Notes: generated by a model from the sequence alone, not told the origin. A stretch of 64,000 bases of DNA from an uncultured Gemmatimonadota bacterium (GCA_902826615.1 CADEFN010000001.1:806001-870000); one strand, 5' to 3'. Counted from the stretch's first letter, positions 1 through 8,076 are shown. Translations and numbers: made by a program.

Positions 1-1418
1 CCACGGAAGGCGGGCTCCACCCACGCTGGCGCAATGCGACGACGGTCGACTTTGCGAGCGCCAATCGGGTGTATTCGCACGACGCCGCGGCCAAGCGCAC
101 CGATACAACCTCGGTGACACTCAGCGCGCCACGTGCGATTGCCGCGGGCACCATCGCCATCACCGGCGCGCGCATCGTCACGCTCGACAACAAGCGTGTG
201 ATTCCCCGTGGCACCATCGTGGTGAAGGCAGGCCGCATCACCTGCGTGGGATCGTGCAGCACCACCGGCGCCGATCGCGTGATCAACGCCAGCGGCAAGA
301 CGATCATTCCCGGCTGGGTTGATATGCATGCGCACCATCACCGTGAACACATGGCGATGATGCCGGCGAACAACTTCGAGTCGGCTATTTACCTGGCCTA
401 TGGTGTGACCACCACCAGTGATCCGTCGACGTCATCCATCGCGGCCTTCCCCACGGCGGAGATGATCGAGACGGGCGACATGATCGGGCCGCGCGTCTTC
501 AGTGTGGCCGAAGCCCTCACGGACGGCGACACCCCCGCCACCAACGATGTCACCAGCCGCGATATCGCCCGCACCGAGGTGCGGAGACGGATGTCGTGGG
601 GCGCCGTGCTGCTCAAGCAGTACCTGCAGCCTACACGCCAGCAGCGTCAGTGGTCTGTGGACGCCGCGCGCGAGGCCGGGTTGCGTGTGACCGCCGAGGG
701 CAGTGATGACATGAATCACAAGCTCGGCATGATCATGGACGGACACAACGGGGGAGAACATCTCACGGTGCAGTCCCCGCTCTATGGCGACTTCACCACC
801 TTTGTGGGTCAGGCGAAGTACTTCTACTCACACACCCCGCTGGTCAGCGGGTACGGCGCCTGGAACGAGGAGTACTTCTGGCAGGAGAGCCCCATCTGGC
901 AGGACGTCAAGCAGGGCAAGTGGACGCCATGGCGTCAGCTGATACCGCACACCCGGCGTTTCATTCAGCGACCGGTGACCGACTACTCCAAGGACATCGT
1001 ATCGCAGGAGATCGCGGACATCGTGGCCGCTGGTGGTTATTCAGCGGTAGGTTCCCACGGTCAGCAGCCCGGACTCGGCTCACACTGGGATGTCTGGATG
1101 GCGGCCAAAGCTTCGGGCAACATGGGGGCCCTCGAGATTGCGTCGATGCATGGTGCGAAGTTCCTGGGGATGGACCAGGACCTCGGCTCGATCACTGTCG
1201 GGAAACTCGCCGATCTGATGGTGCTCAACGGCAATCCGCTCGACGACATTCGGCAGACCGGCAACATCCAGTATGTCATGAAGGCCGGCACGTTGTACGA
1301 CGCGATGTCGCTGGATGAAGTCTGGCCGCGTCAGAAGCGGTACGGTGACAACTACTGGTATGTGCCGGAGATGTACAAGCGCGACACGAAGGCGGTGGGG
1401 ACGTTCGACCGGAAGTAG
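1..1418 (+). CDS. Amidohydrolase family protein, C-terminal part (left end outside window)
   Basis: The frame is already open at base 3, so the gene begins left of the window; 471 residues are visible and the GTG at 69 is internal. The visible part is a metal-dependent hydrolase (amidohydrolase superfamily). It has the small beta-sandwich strand pattern, then a metal-binding HAHHH around visible residue 108, a possible bridging lysine in LLKQY near 203, later histidines (GEHLT; VGSHG), and the typical end GKLADLMVLNGNPLDDI. The residues at the very left edge resemble the end of a TolB/PD40 beta-propeller, as in secreted propeller-amidohydrolase fusions. I infer a periplasmic peptidase or amidase; the substrate is unknown. 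No intrinsic terminator follows the stop. Confidence 0.85.
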   Translation, partial: TEGGLHPRWRNATTVDFASANRVYSHDAAAKRTDTTSVTLSAPRAIAAGTIAITGARIVTLDNKRVIPRGTIVVKAGRITCVGSCSTTGADRVINASGKTIIPGWVDMHAHHHREHMAMMPANNFESAIYLAYGVTTTSDPSTSSIAAFPTAEMIETGDMIGPRVFSVAEALTDGDTPATNDVTSRDIARTEVRRRMSWGAVLLKQYLQPTRQQRQWSVDAAREAGLRVTAEGSDDMNHKLGMIMDGHNGGEHLTVQSPLYGDFTTFVGQAKYFYSHTPLVSGYGAWNEEYFWQESPIWQDVKQGKWTPWRQLIPHTRRFIQRPVTDYSKDIVSQEIADIVAAGGYSAVGSHGQQPGLGSHWDVWMAAKASGNMGALEIASMHGAKFLGMDQDLGSITVGKLADLMVLNGNPLDDIRQTGNIQYVMKAGTLYDAMSLDEVWPRQKRYGDNYWYVPEMYKRDTKAVGTFDRK

Positions 1419-1710
1419 GGAGCGGCTCACAAAGCTGCCCTCGGCAGTGTCAAAGTCGGTGACAACTCGACGGCGGACCTGGAGGTGACTCGGGCGGGTC
1501 CCGGAGTGCTGCCTCCGGATCCCGTCCTCAGACTTCTGACACGGAACACCTTAGTGGGCTAGTCCAGAAGTATGTTGACAGGATTTGAGATAAGTCGCTG
1601 GGACCGAGAGTGTGTCGCGCCTAACGATAGGCCTGCGGTGCCGTTGACGTGGGCCGCATCGGATTGCCGCGCATCGCGTATGAAGGGGCTGCTCTCGTCG
1701 AAGTTCGTCG
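1419..1710. other. Intergenic left border of the island
   Basis: No convincing gene lies between the amidohydrolase stop and the end of the Abi gene. Small inverted repeats (GCTGCCCTCGGCAG near 1435; TGTCA/TGACA near 1448-1464) are not followed by a T-run. One copy of the CGTTAGGC motif lies at 1619-1626, the last exact copy until 12662. The change from the surrounding gene style to the accessory genes happens here, but I see no direct repeat, tRNA or integrase that would mark an attachment site. Confidence 0.4.
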
Positions 1711-2586
1711 CTACTTGTTTCCGGCTCCCTTGCGAGCAGCCCGGGCGGCCTCCTTCTCGGCCTTCTTCTTCGCGGCGGCTTCTAGGACTTGATCTATTCC
1801 ATCTACAAGACGCTTCCTCGCGACCTGCAGGGCGTCTTCGGAGTCGAGCTTGGAGACCGGCTCATAGAGGCGCGTGAGAAGCTGGGCATGTGCGGAGTTC
1901 AGCCATCGCAACGCCTGTAGGATGTCCGCGTAGCGCGCGCTTGGAGACGGGCTCTTGTCGGTTTTCGCCCAGATCGGTTCGTGGTGAAAGACGCGATTCC
2001 GAAAATGACGGAGGCCGTTGAACGTGGTTCTGATGGTCGTCATCATCTCCTCGTCTTTCGCCCCAGGAAAGACTTTTCCTCTGTGCGTTGGCCACAGGTA
2101 AATTCCGGACGTGCCGGGCTCGTCATAGGCGGTCTCAAGCATGCCGACCCAGAGCCCAAACGAGGTAGCGGCCACCAGATCATCGTGGGTGCGTCGCGCG
2201 TTCTGCGCAGGGTCTTTGCTCAGCACCTTCTCGAGCGCGCGATCCACCGTACCCCGGCCGCCGGGGTGGACGACAACCTCTCCGCTTGGGCGAATGTCTG
2301 GATGGTAGGTTCGGGTCAGCCAGGAACGAATGCCTCGGTATGCCGCCGGATTCTGAGAGACCGGGAAGAGGGGCTTCAAAACTGAGTCGATGCTGTTCCG
2401 TAGATCGATCTCGAGCACCTGAAGCGCCGGATAGGCTGCCTTGCAGAGGTCTATGTTCCAGTAATACCTTGCCAGAGAAAGACTTAGGTCGCCGCCCTCG
2501 GCCGCCATATAGGGGCCAAGCCGGCTGCTGCCGATAAGCGCTTCCAGTCTTCCGAGCTGGGAGACTTGCGTAGAAGTCAAAGACAT
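1711..2586 (-). CDS. Abi-like (AbiD/AbiF, Abi_2-type) HEPN protein
   Basis: A 291-residue, mostly helical protein that resembles the Abi_2 abortive-infection family. The N-terminal half carries the family-like helix ending IDLRNSID. The C-terminal half has FGLWVGMLE followed by GLRHFRNRVFHHEPIW at about residues 193-208. This contains R-x4-H, the catalytic motif of HEPN ribonucleases. Known: AbiD/AbiF proteins stop phage growth, and AbiF-type genes can be paired with a structured RNA antitoxin. Inferred: an RNA-cleaving toxin or defence effector. The tail is rich in Lys, Ala and Arg. The ATG at 2586 has no clear ribosome site. A structured intergenic region and the YfbU gene lie upstream on the same strand. 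Confidence 0.75.
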   Translation of the reverse strand: MSLTSTQVSQLGRLEALIGSSRLGPYMAAEGGDLSLSLARYYWNIDLCKAAYPALQVLEIDLRNSIDSVLKPLFPVSQNPAAYRGIRSWLTRTYHPDIRPSGEVVVHPGGRGTVDRALEKVLSKDPAQNARRTHDDLVAATSFGLWVGMLETAYDEPGTSGIYLWPTHRGKVFPGAKDEEMMTTIRTTFNGLRHFRNRVFHHEPIWAKTDKSPSPSARYADILQALRWLNSAHAQLLTRLYEPVSKLDSEDALQVARKRLVDGIDQVLEAAAKKKAEKEAARAARKGAGNK

Positions 2587-2628
2587 AGTACAGTTTCATT
2601 GCTGAGCCGATTCGTCGGCCCCGAAGTG

Positions 2629-2664
2629 CCCGCCAGCGCTATTCGTAGCCCTGGCGGGTTTTTT
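2629..2664 (+). terminator. Strong stem-loop with T-run upstream of the Abi gene (possible ncRNA or antisense-RNA terminator)
   Basis: Arms CCCGCCAG (2629-2636) and CTGGCGGG (2651-2658) pair perfectly and are followed by six T on the plus strand, the form of an intrinsic terminator. No plus-strand gene precedes it, so it could end an antisense or small RNA crossing the Abi start. Read on the minus strand it is a stem-loop in the leader of the Abi gene. Two further hairpins sit in the same gap: TCGCCT/AGGCGA at 2756-2770 and GCCGG/CCGGC at 2773-2790. Confidence 0.6.
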
Positions 2665-2803
2665 CTTTCTACAAGCTTACGCGCCGACCGAGATCGAGGC
2701 CCGTTTCCGAGGGGCGCGCCGCTGCGAGCAAGCGCCGCCACCGGCCCCGCCCAACTCGCCTTTGAGGCGACTGCCGGCACTAGCTCCGGCGATCCGGATA
2801 AAT

Positions 2804-3493
2804 CTAGGCTTTCAAGAGGTCGGCAATCTGTTGGGCGCTCAATTCGCCGCCGATCAACGAATTCTGCATCCCTCCGAATTGGGCGAGCATTCTCTCGTAG
2901 GTGTCGAGAGTCGGGATGTGCGCGTTCATCTCGCGACCCTTGAAGCGAGAGAATCGTTCCATCTTTTCCACAAGGAATCTGGCGATGCCGATGTGCTCCG
3001 CTTCGTCGTTGCCGTCGAATCCCATGAAATGTACCCTGCTGCCGAGAGGCGCCGCTTTCGTGGCAACGAGCTCTCTGTCCTTCTTCGACAGTGCCTCGTA
3101 TCCACGCTCCATGTGGTCCCACATCGCCAAGACGTTTAAGACGAAGCTGACGTTCTTCGGGTTATCTCGGTGACCGTGGAAGACGCCCGGAAGCTGCCAT
3201 CCCAGTGCCCAGTCGTGTCCACCGAAGATCACGTCCGACACCAAGTCCATATTTAGGTCGGCGTTCTTGATCTTCAGGTGCTGTCCAATGTCTCTTAGGG
3301 CCAGGAGCACCAATTTCTCGCCATCGCTTAGCGAGGGGGTCCGGTGCGCACCATGCGACAGGCCGATCTCCGCCAGGCGCCGCATGGCCTCCGCCCGCGA
3401 TGGGATCTTGTCTTGCCTCCCTCGCCACTCATCAACCCGCGCCAGCAGGTCTTCATCCACCCGCATTTCGAACCGCTCGTCCTTCTTCGCCAT
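2804..3493 (-). CDS. yfbU: YfbU family protein with ribbon-helix-helix N-terminus
   Basis: The central and C-terminal parts match the YfbU family: a MWDHMERGYEAL-like segment, then FDGNDEAEHIGIARFLVEKM, RFKGRE and a YERMLAQF helix. The first 35 residues (ERFEMRVDEDLLARVDEWR) look like a ribbon-helix-helix DNA-binding segment, followed by an SRAEAMRRL helix. I placed the start at the ATG at 3493 (229 aa) because GGAGG precedes it by a few bases; an upstream in-frame start at 3523 lacks this. YfbU proteins are poorly understood; E. coli YfbU has been linked to cell death. In front of the gene lie TACGTA-type repeats that could be its own operator. It may be co-transcribed with the Abi gene 217 bp downstream. 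Confidence 0.85.
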   Translation of the reverse strand: MAKKDERFEMRVDEDLLARVDEWRGRQDKIPSRAEAMRRLAEIGLSHGAHRTPSLSDGEKLVLLALRDIGQHLKIKNADLNMDLVSDVIFGGHDWALGWQLPGVFHGHRDNPKNVSFVLNVLAMWDHMERGYEALSKKDRELVATKAAPLGSRVHFMGFDGNDEAEHIGIARFLVEKMERFSRFKGREMNAHIPTLDTYERMLAQFGGMQNSLIGGELSAQQIADLLKA

Positions 3494-3508
3494 ACTGCCT
3501 CCGTGTCT

Positions 3509-3570
3509 CGTACGTAGCCGCAACGTCGATTACGTATATCTGGCGGTTTATACGGAAGGATACACGTACA
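3509..3570. promoter_or_regulatory. AT-rich repeat cluster, possible operator/promoter of the YfbU gene
   Basis: TACGTA occurs at 3511-3516 and again exactly 20 bp away at 3531-3536. An inverted repeat CGTATA (3533-3538) / TATACG (3549-3554) has a 10-bp spacer, and TACACGTACA follows at 3561-3570. The spacing is near helical periodicity and fits binding of a ribbon-helix-helix dimer array. Autoregulation by the YfbU protein is inference. Confidence 0.45.
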
Positions 3571-3942
3571 ATTACTTCCGTGCAATCGTTGACCGTGGAT
3601 CGCTGGTTGCCGTACTTAGCGCGGGTGGTGGCGACATAGCTCACCGGAGGCCCCGCCCCCGGGCAAACCCCTCCGCCACCCACAGTTCCCACCCAACTTC
3701 GGCCCTCCGCACGGTCGGCGTTTCCCTCGCCCCAGCCTCCTCCGCGGCACTCGCTCATGCAGCGATGGCCTTTACAATCACCAATCCGTTCGTAAGCTGT
3801 TCCCCCTCAAGGACTTGGCGCATCCCGCCCCACCCGGCGGCGTGGATGGCTAGCCAATGCGATCCTAACGTGAAGCCGGACGTACTTTCCGTCAAAGTCA
3901 TTGGCGAACCTGACATTATCGATCAATCGCGGTCCTTGTGAA
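3571..3942. other. Intergenic region without a supported gene
   Basis: This gap separates the divergent YfbU gene and the four-gene operon. A 58-codon frame (about 3768-3941) is open but has no ribosome site or family resemblance. Part of the stretch (3640-3700) is C-rich. No RNA gene, repeat array or attachment site is evident. Confidence 0.4.
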
Positions 3943-3971
3943 TTGACTTTGTCAGCATACGCCGATAGGTT
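3943..3971 (+). promoter_or_regulatory. Candidate sigma70 promoter of the QueC-like operon
   Basis: TTGACT at 3943-3948 and TAGGTT at 3966-3971 are separated by exactly 17 bp, placing a start about 20 bp before the first ATG at 3998. The -35 is near consensus and the -10 is weak, which would suit a regulated promoter. No clear XRE operator palindrome was recognised, though the operon encodes an XRE regulator. Confidence 0.4.
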
Positions 3972-3997
3972 CACAGCGTCCACACATCGAGGCCGGT

Positions 3998-4609
3998 ATG
4001 CCAGACGGGGACGTCATTTCGAGTAGGGTACAGCACAGATGGCGGTCGACCTTGTCGCGCCTCCGGGGTGGCGCGACGCCACTTGAAGTCGCCGTTCACG
4101 CGAACCGAGCGCTATCGGACACGTTTAGGCGCTACGGCGGAATCGGGGGATCGGCTGCGTACGGCGCAATCATCGAGGCGCGCGGTCGTGGGGAACTGTC
4201 ACCTTCGGAAACTCGCCAGCGAGCCCACCGGATCTACAGGTCACAGGAGCAAACCGAGTTTGCCCTACTCGCCTTTCGCGCCGTCAAGCGACTTCTGGCA
4301 TCGCCGCCCAAAAGCGCAGCTGCACTTGAACCGGGGACGATTACTGTCGCCCAGGCCGTCTGCGCTGAACTGTTGAACGCAGAGCTTTTTGAGCGAGTGC
4401 GCCCTCACTTAGTCGGGGATGTTTTCCCCGATCACGAGGCGTTCGACCGCTTCGTGGAGCACTGCCATGCCTTGCTGACTGAGCCTATCGCACACATCAG
4501 CGCGAGCCTGACGCTCCACCCGACGGCTACCGGTCTCCGAGCTGCTCCAACTAGGAGAAGAAAGCGTCGTCAAGCCACGGCGACCATTCTCGATCAGTCG
4601 ATTCTATGA
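3998..4609 (+). CDS. Unknown helical protein, first gene of QueC-like/ImmA-IrrE/PIN operon
   Basis: A 203-residue protein I do not recognise. Its middle contains YGGIGGSAAYG (about residues 46-56), then several amphipathic helices. The tail is strongly basic (RRRKRR) and ends ATILDQSIL. There is no signal peptide, membrane segment or known catalytic motif. It overlaps the QueC-like gene by four bases (ATGA), so the two are probably co-translated and act together. In the Qat anti-phage system the QueC-like protein QatC has an unknown-function partner, QatB. This protein could play that role, but I see no clear sequence match to QatB. Its N-terminus (MPDG) is not the Met-Gly expected of the known deazaguanylated partners. 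Confidence 0.7.
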   Translation: MPDGDVISSRVQHRWRSTLSRLRGGATPLEVAVHANRALSDTFRRYGGIGGSAAYGAIIEARGRGELSPSETRQRAHRIYRSQEQTEFALLAFRAVKRLLASPPKSAAALEPGTITVAQAVCAELLNAELFERVRPHLVGDVFPDHEAFDRFVEHCHALLTEPIAHISASLTLHPTATGLRAAPTRRRKRRQATATILDQSIL

Positions 4610-6237
4610 GAGCCACTCGGCTTGACCCCTCTCTGGTCAAGAATGGACAGTCTCACGCCTCTGGCGGAAGACGACAGAGACGCGCACCCGCTTGTCCCGC
4701 GAGCTACGACGTCGTGTTCTCGGATCAAGGCGAAGTACGTTTCCGCGCGGGCGGGGCGACTGCTGGAATAACGAGCCGCACGTACGTCAACGACCTTCCG
4801 CTTGCCGAAGCATTCGGCGATGTAGTTCCGCCCCACTGCGCGGATCTAATTGACGTCGCGGTCGCCGTATATGTGGCAGATCGTGTTTGTCGACGGCATC
4901 CGCATAAAGCACCGCGTACCTCCGGGCTCTGGCAACGGCGCATACACGTGGAACTGCCATTGCGCGAGCCCGAGCGTTGGAGCCGCGACGCACTCGGCGC
5001 CACACTCGCTGATCTTCTCGGTGACCTTACCGACGACGTGTGGTCGTTTACGTTCGTCCTTCGTCGCGGAGATGCAGCGCGCCAATCAGAGTCGCAGCGA
5101 AGCCTGTTCCTTGACATGCCTCCTCCGCCCGCATCCGCAGCACTATTCAGCGGCGGCCTCGACTCACTCGCCGGCCTAGTCGCCCGTCTCGCTGAACGGC
5201 CGACAGAGACTCTAGTGCTGTTTTGCGGACGCACGAACAGGCGCATCGGCGTACCGCAGCGAGAGTTGTTGAATCTTGTAACGCGAGAATTCGGCCAGCG
5301 TGTGCGCCCTGTTGCCGTTGGCTTCGGCCTCAGCGGACGCCGGAGGCGTGCGTTCGACCATGAGGAGACGAGTCAGCGCACGCGCGGCTTCGTCTTTCAG
5401 GCTTTCGGAGCGGTAGCCGCGAAGATGGCTGGCCTTGATCGTCTCGACGTATTCGAGAACGGAGTTGGAGCGATCAACCTTCCCTACACTGACGCACAGC
5501 TTGGGAGTCAGTCGACGCGCGCAACGCACCCCGTGACGTTGCGCCGTATGTCAGCGCTACTTAGCGGAGTGTTCCGCGCGCCGTTCACTGTTTCGTTGCC
5601 ATTCGCCCTGATCACCAAGGGAGAGCTTTGCGACAGTCTCCGTGATGCTGGGCTCGGGGCCTTGGCTCGCCGGAGTGTGTCGTGCGACGGCTACCCGCAG
5701 CGTAACAGCAAGGCAGATCAATGCGGGGTGTGCCCGTCATGCGTGCTCCGGCGCCAGTCACTTCACCATGCGGGTCTTATCGATGAAGACCCTAAGTCTC
5801 TCTACGTTCACGACGTCTACGACGCCTCTGCGCCGGATGCGTTCGCGCGCCGCTTCTCGCTCCGCGCGATGGGCGGCCAGGTACACCACCTCCGCCGCGC
5901 CCTCAACTCGGCCCGCCCTTGGGAGGCGTTGACGATCATCTATCCAGACCTTGAAGAGGCCGCGGAGGCACTGGTTGACGCAGGTCGTGGGGACGAGGTC
6001 CGCGATGCACTTGTCGCACTGTATCGCCGCTACTGCGATGAGTGGGGTGCATTCGCAGCGAGCACCAATGGGCCGTGCGATGTGGGGCCAGATGGCGCGT
6101 TGGTCCCTGAGATAGGTGCGAGGTCATCGCGATCCTCCCGCGTGATGGCACCGGGCGTACCGACCGTTACCGCACGTCTCATCCCGGGACCGCGAACTCG
6201 GTGGTATGCGCTCGATGTCGGAGGCCCTCATGGGTGA
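4606..6237 (+). CDS. QueC-like (QatC/Cap9-type) nucleotide alpha-hydrolase enzyme
   Basis: A 543-residue protein with a QueC-type core. The ATP-binding PP-loop SGGLDS is at residues 182-187, and four cysteines (C360, C373, C376, C379; pattern C-x12-C-x2-C-x2-C) match the QueC zinc site. Classical QueC makes preQ0 and has about 230 residues. This one has about 180 extra residues in front and about 160 behind, like the defence-linked QatC and Cap9 proteins. Known: QueC converts 7-carboxy-7-deazaguanine to preQ0, and defence QueC-like enzymes have been reported to attach a deazaguanine to partner proteins. No other queuosine gene is nearby, so a defence or protein-modification role is more likely than tRNA modification. 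It overlaps both neighbouring genes. Confidence 0.85.
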   Translation: MRATRLDPSLVKNGQSHASGGRRQRRAPACPASYDVVFSDQGEVRFRAGGATAGITSRTYVNDLPLAEAFGDVVPPHCADLIDVAVAVYVADRVCRRHPHKAPRTSGLWQRRIHVELPLREPERWSRDALGATLADLLGDLTDDVWSFTFVLRRGDAARQSESQRSLFLDMPPPPASAALFSGGLDSLAGLVARLAERPTETLVLFCGRTNRRIGVPQRELLNLVTREFGQRVRPVAVGFGLSGRRRRAFDHEETSQRTRGFVFQAFGAVAAKMAGLDRLDVFENGVGAINLPYTDAQLGSQSTRATHPVTLRRMSALLSGVFRAPFTVSLPFALITKGELCDSLRDAGLGALARRSVSCDGYPQRNSKADQCGVCPSCVLRRQSLHHAGLIDEDPKSLYVHDVYDASAPDAFARRFSLRAMGGQVHHLRRALNSARPWEALTIIYPDLEEAAEALVDAGRGDEVRDALVALYRRYCDEWGAFAASTNGPCDVGPDGALVPEIGARSSRSSRVMAPGVPTVTARLIPGPRTRWYALDVGGPHG

Positions 6238-7477
6238 TGATCAACTCATGTCCGCTGACCCCCGCCGTCTCGGTGAACGCCTGCAGCAAGCGCGCAAGGC
6301 ACGGCACAAAACGCAGCAAGAGGTTGCCGAGTACTTAGGCGTAGCTCGAACGACGGTGGTCGCGTTCGAGAAAGGGGAACGGCGGGTGCAACCGACGGAG
6401 CTTGTACGGCTGGCGAGTCTATACGGTCGCCAGGTTGGCGAACTGCTTAGGGCTGCTGAGCCCACGGCGCCCTTTGCGGTGCAACTTCGCGCCACGCTCG
6501 CACCGGACGAGCCTATCGCGACCGAGCTTGATTCGGCAACGTGGGAGTTCCAGAAGCTCTGCGAAGACTACGCGGAGTTAGAGCAGCTAGCGGACTCCCC
6601 GTTGCCGAGACACTACCCGCCCGTGCGTCAGGTTGGAGGAACCGACGTCGAGCGCGCCGCCGAAGACCTCGCGACAAGCGAGCGAACTCGGCTTGGCTTG
6701 GGCGATGGCCCCATTCTCAATCTGCGAGAGTTACTGGAGCACGAGGTAGGCTTACGCATCTTCTACCTCGACTTACCATCGGCGATATCCGGGTTGTTCT
6801 CTTTCGATGAAACGCTTGGTGGGTGCGTCGCGGTCAATCGGCGCCATCCCGAAGAGCGGCGGCGTAACTCGCTCCTTCACGAGTACCTGCATTTCCTAAC
6901 GACGCGCTACAAGTCCGAGGTAACCGTTCATTCTCGATATCGCCGCCGGCCGGAGCACGAGCGCCTCGCGAACGCGTTCGCGCCGGCGTTTCTCATGCCG
7001 AACGCGGGCCTCAGCCGCCGCTTCAACGAGACGAAGCGGCGACGCGGCGACTTCACTATCGCAGATCTGTGCACGCTCGCTGCGTACTACTTCGTGTCCG
7101 TCGAGAGCCTCACGCGGCGACTAGAGGAGCTCCGTCTTGTACCCTTAGGCACGTGGGACAAGGTTCGAGACGCCGGCCTTCGCGTTCGCGATGCGCGCAC
7201 GCTACTGAACCTTCCGTCGCCGAAGGTTCCGGAGGACTTGCTCACCCCCCGCTACGTGTTCCTCGCGGTCAGCGCATTCCAGGCCGGGGAGGTCAGCGAG
7301 GGGCAGCTTGCGCGATATCTCCGACTTGATCGACTCGAGGCGCGGCGCGTTGCGGTCACGGTCGCTAGCGACCTTGGAGGAGATGAACCGCTCACTATCG
7401 ATCGGTCTGTGTCTACGGCTTCTCGCGCGGCTCCTCCGCTGCCGGATCGTCCCGCGGAAGAGGACTGGCTGCCGTGA
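6230..7477 (+). CDS. XRE-family regulator fused to ImmA/IrrE metallopeptidase
   Basis: A 415-residue protein. Residues about 10-65 form an XRE helix-turn-helix (LGERLQQARKARHKTQQEVA, then VARTTVVAFEKGER). A C-terminal half follows with the ImmA/IrrE zinc-protease motif HEYLH at 217-221 and the third ligand E244 in HERLANAF, ending in the typical FLMP. I chose the ATG at 6230 because GGAGG lies five bases ahead; it overlaps the QueC-like stop by eight bases. Known: such proteins sense a signal and cleave or release repressors, and several act as antitoxins next to PIN toxins. Here it probably controls the operon and neutralises the PIN protein. The last ~110 residues extend past the peptidase. 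Confidence 0.9.
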   Translation: MGDDQLMSADPRRLGERLQQARKARHKTQQEVAEYLGVARTTVVAFEKGERRVQPTELVRLASLYGRQVGELLRAAEPTAPFAVQLRATLAPDEPIATELDSATWEFQKLCEDYAELEQLADSPLPRHYPPVRQVGGTDVERAAEDLATSERTRLGLGDGPILNLRELLEHEVGLRIFYLDLPSAISGLFSFDETLGGCVAVNRRHPEERRRNSLLHEYLHFLTTRYKSEVTVHSRYRRRPEHERLANAFAPAFLMPNAGLSRRFNETKRRRGDFTIADLCTLAAYYFVSVESLTRRLEELRLVPLGTWDKVRDAGLRVRDARTLLNLPSPKVPEDLLTPRYVFLAVSAFQAGEVSEGQLARYLRLDRLEARRVAVTVASDLGGDEPLTIDRSVSTASRAAPPLPDRPAEEDWLP

Positions 7478-8076
7478 CGGGGGCGGACGGAGGGACGTCC
7501 GTCGGCACGACGCCTGGTGGCGGCCGTCGGATCATCCTCGACGCTTGCGCCCTTCTCAACTTGTATGCGAGTGGGCGGATTGCCGACGTCCTCAATACGA
7601 TGCCGCGCCCTTCCGCTGTCGCCGAGTACATTCGGGACCAAGAGGCTCTATGGGTCGGCCGATACAAGACCGGGCCCGAGGCCGACTACGAGCAAGTGAA
7701 TATCCGTCCTCTCGTCGCCTCAGGACTGATCGAGGTCTTGGCGCTCTCTGGTGATGAGGAGCTGGCTAACTTTCTCGCCCTCGCCTCGTCCTCTCGGATA
7801 GACGACGGTGAGGCAATCTGCGGCGCTATGGCTCAAGTGCGCGATCTGGTGGTCGTGACTGACGACAAAGCCGCGTTAAGGGTTTTCGGCTGCCATTCGC
7901 ATTCTATCCAGACCTGCAGCACGGCGAGTCTAATGAAACACTGGGCGGAGTGCATGGCAGTCGACGCAAAGACTCTGCAGAGCGCATTGCTGGACATCCG
8001 CGAGCGAGCGTGTTTCGAACCTGGCCCGCGCGATCCCCTACGCGGATGGTGGAAGGCAGCGATGAACTCCGCGTGA
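7474..8076 (+). CDS. PIN-domain ribonuclease (probable toxin)
   Basis: A 200-residue protein starting at a GTG that overlaps the preceding stop (GTGA). It has the PIN acidic constellation: D23 in IILDACALLNLYAS, D110/D111 and E113 in RIDDGEA, and D130/D131 in VVTDDKAA. The first ~17 residues are Gly/Thr-rich and probably disordered. Known: PIN proteins are metal-dependent RNases, and a PIN gene immediately after an XRE-ImmA/IrrE gene is a predicted toxin-antitoxin arrangement. Inferred: the effector of the four-gene system, restrained by the ImmA/IrrE protein and perhaps triggered via the QueC-like enzyme. No terminator is visible downstream. Confidence 0.85.
   Translation: MTGADGGTSVGTTPGGGRRIILDACALLNLYASGRIADVLNTMPRPSAVAEYIRDQEALWVGRYKTGPEADYEQVNIRPLVASGLIEVLALSGDEELANFLALASSSRIDDGEAICGAMAQVRDLVVVTDDKAALRVFGCHSHSIQTCSTASLMKHWAECMAVDAKTLQSALLDIRERACFEPGPRDPLRGWWKAAMNSA

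Noticed and set aside
3768-3941. 58-codon plus-strand frame before the QueC-like operon
   Set aside because: No ribosome site, no recognisable sequence, and it overlaps the likely promoter region.
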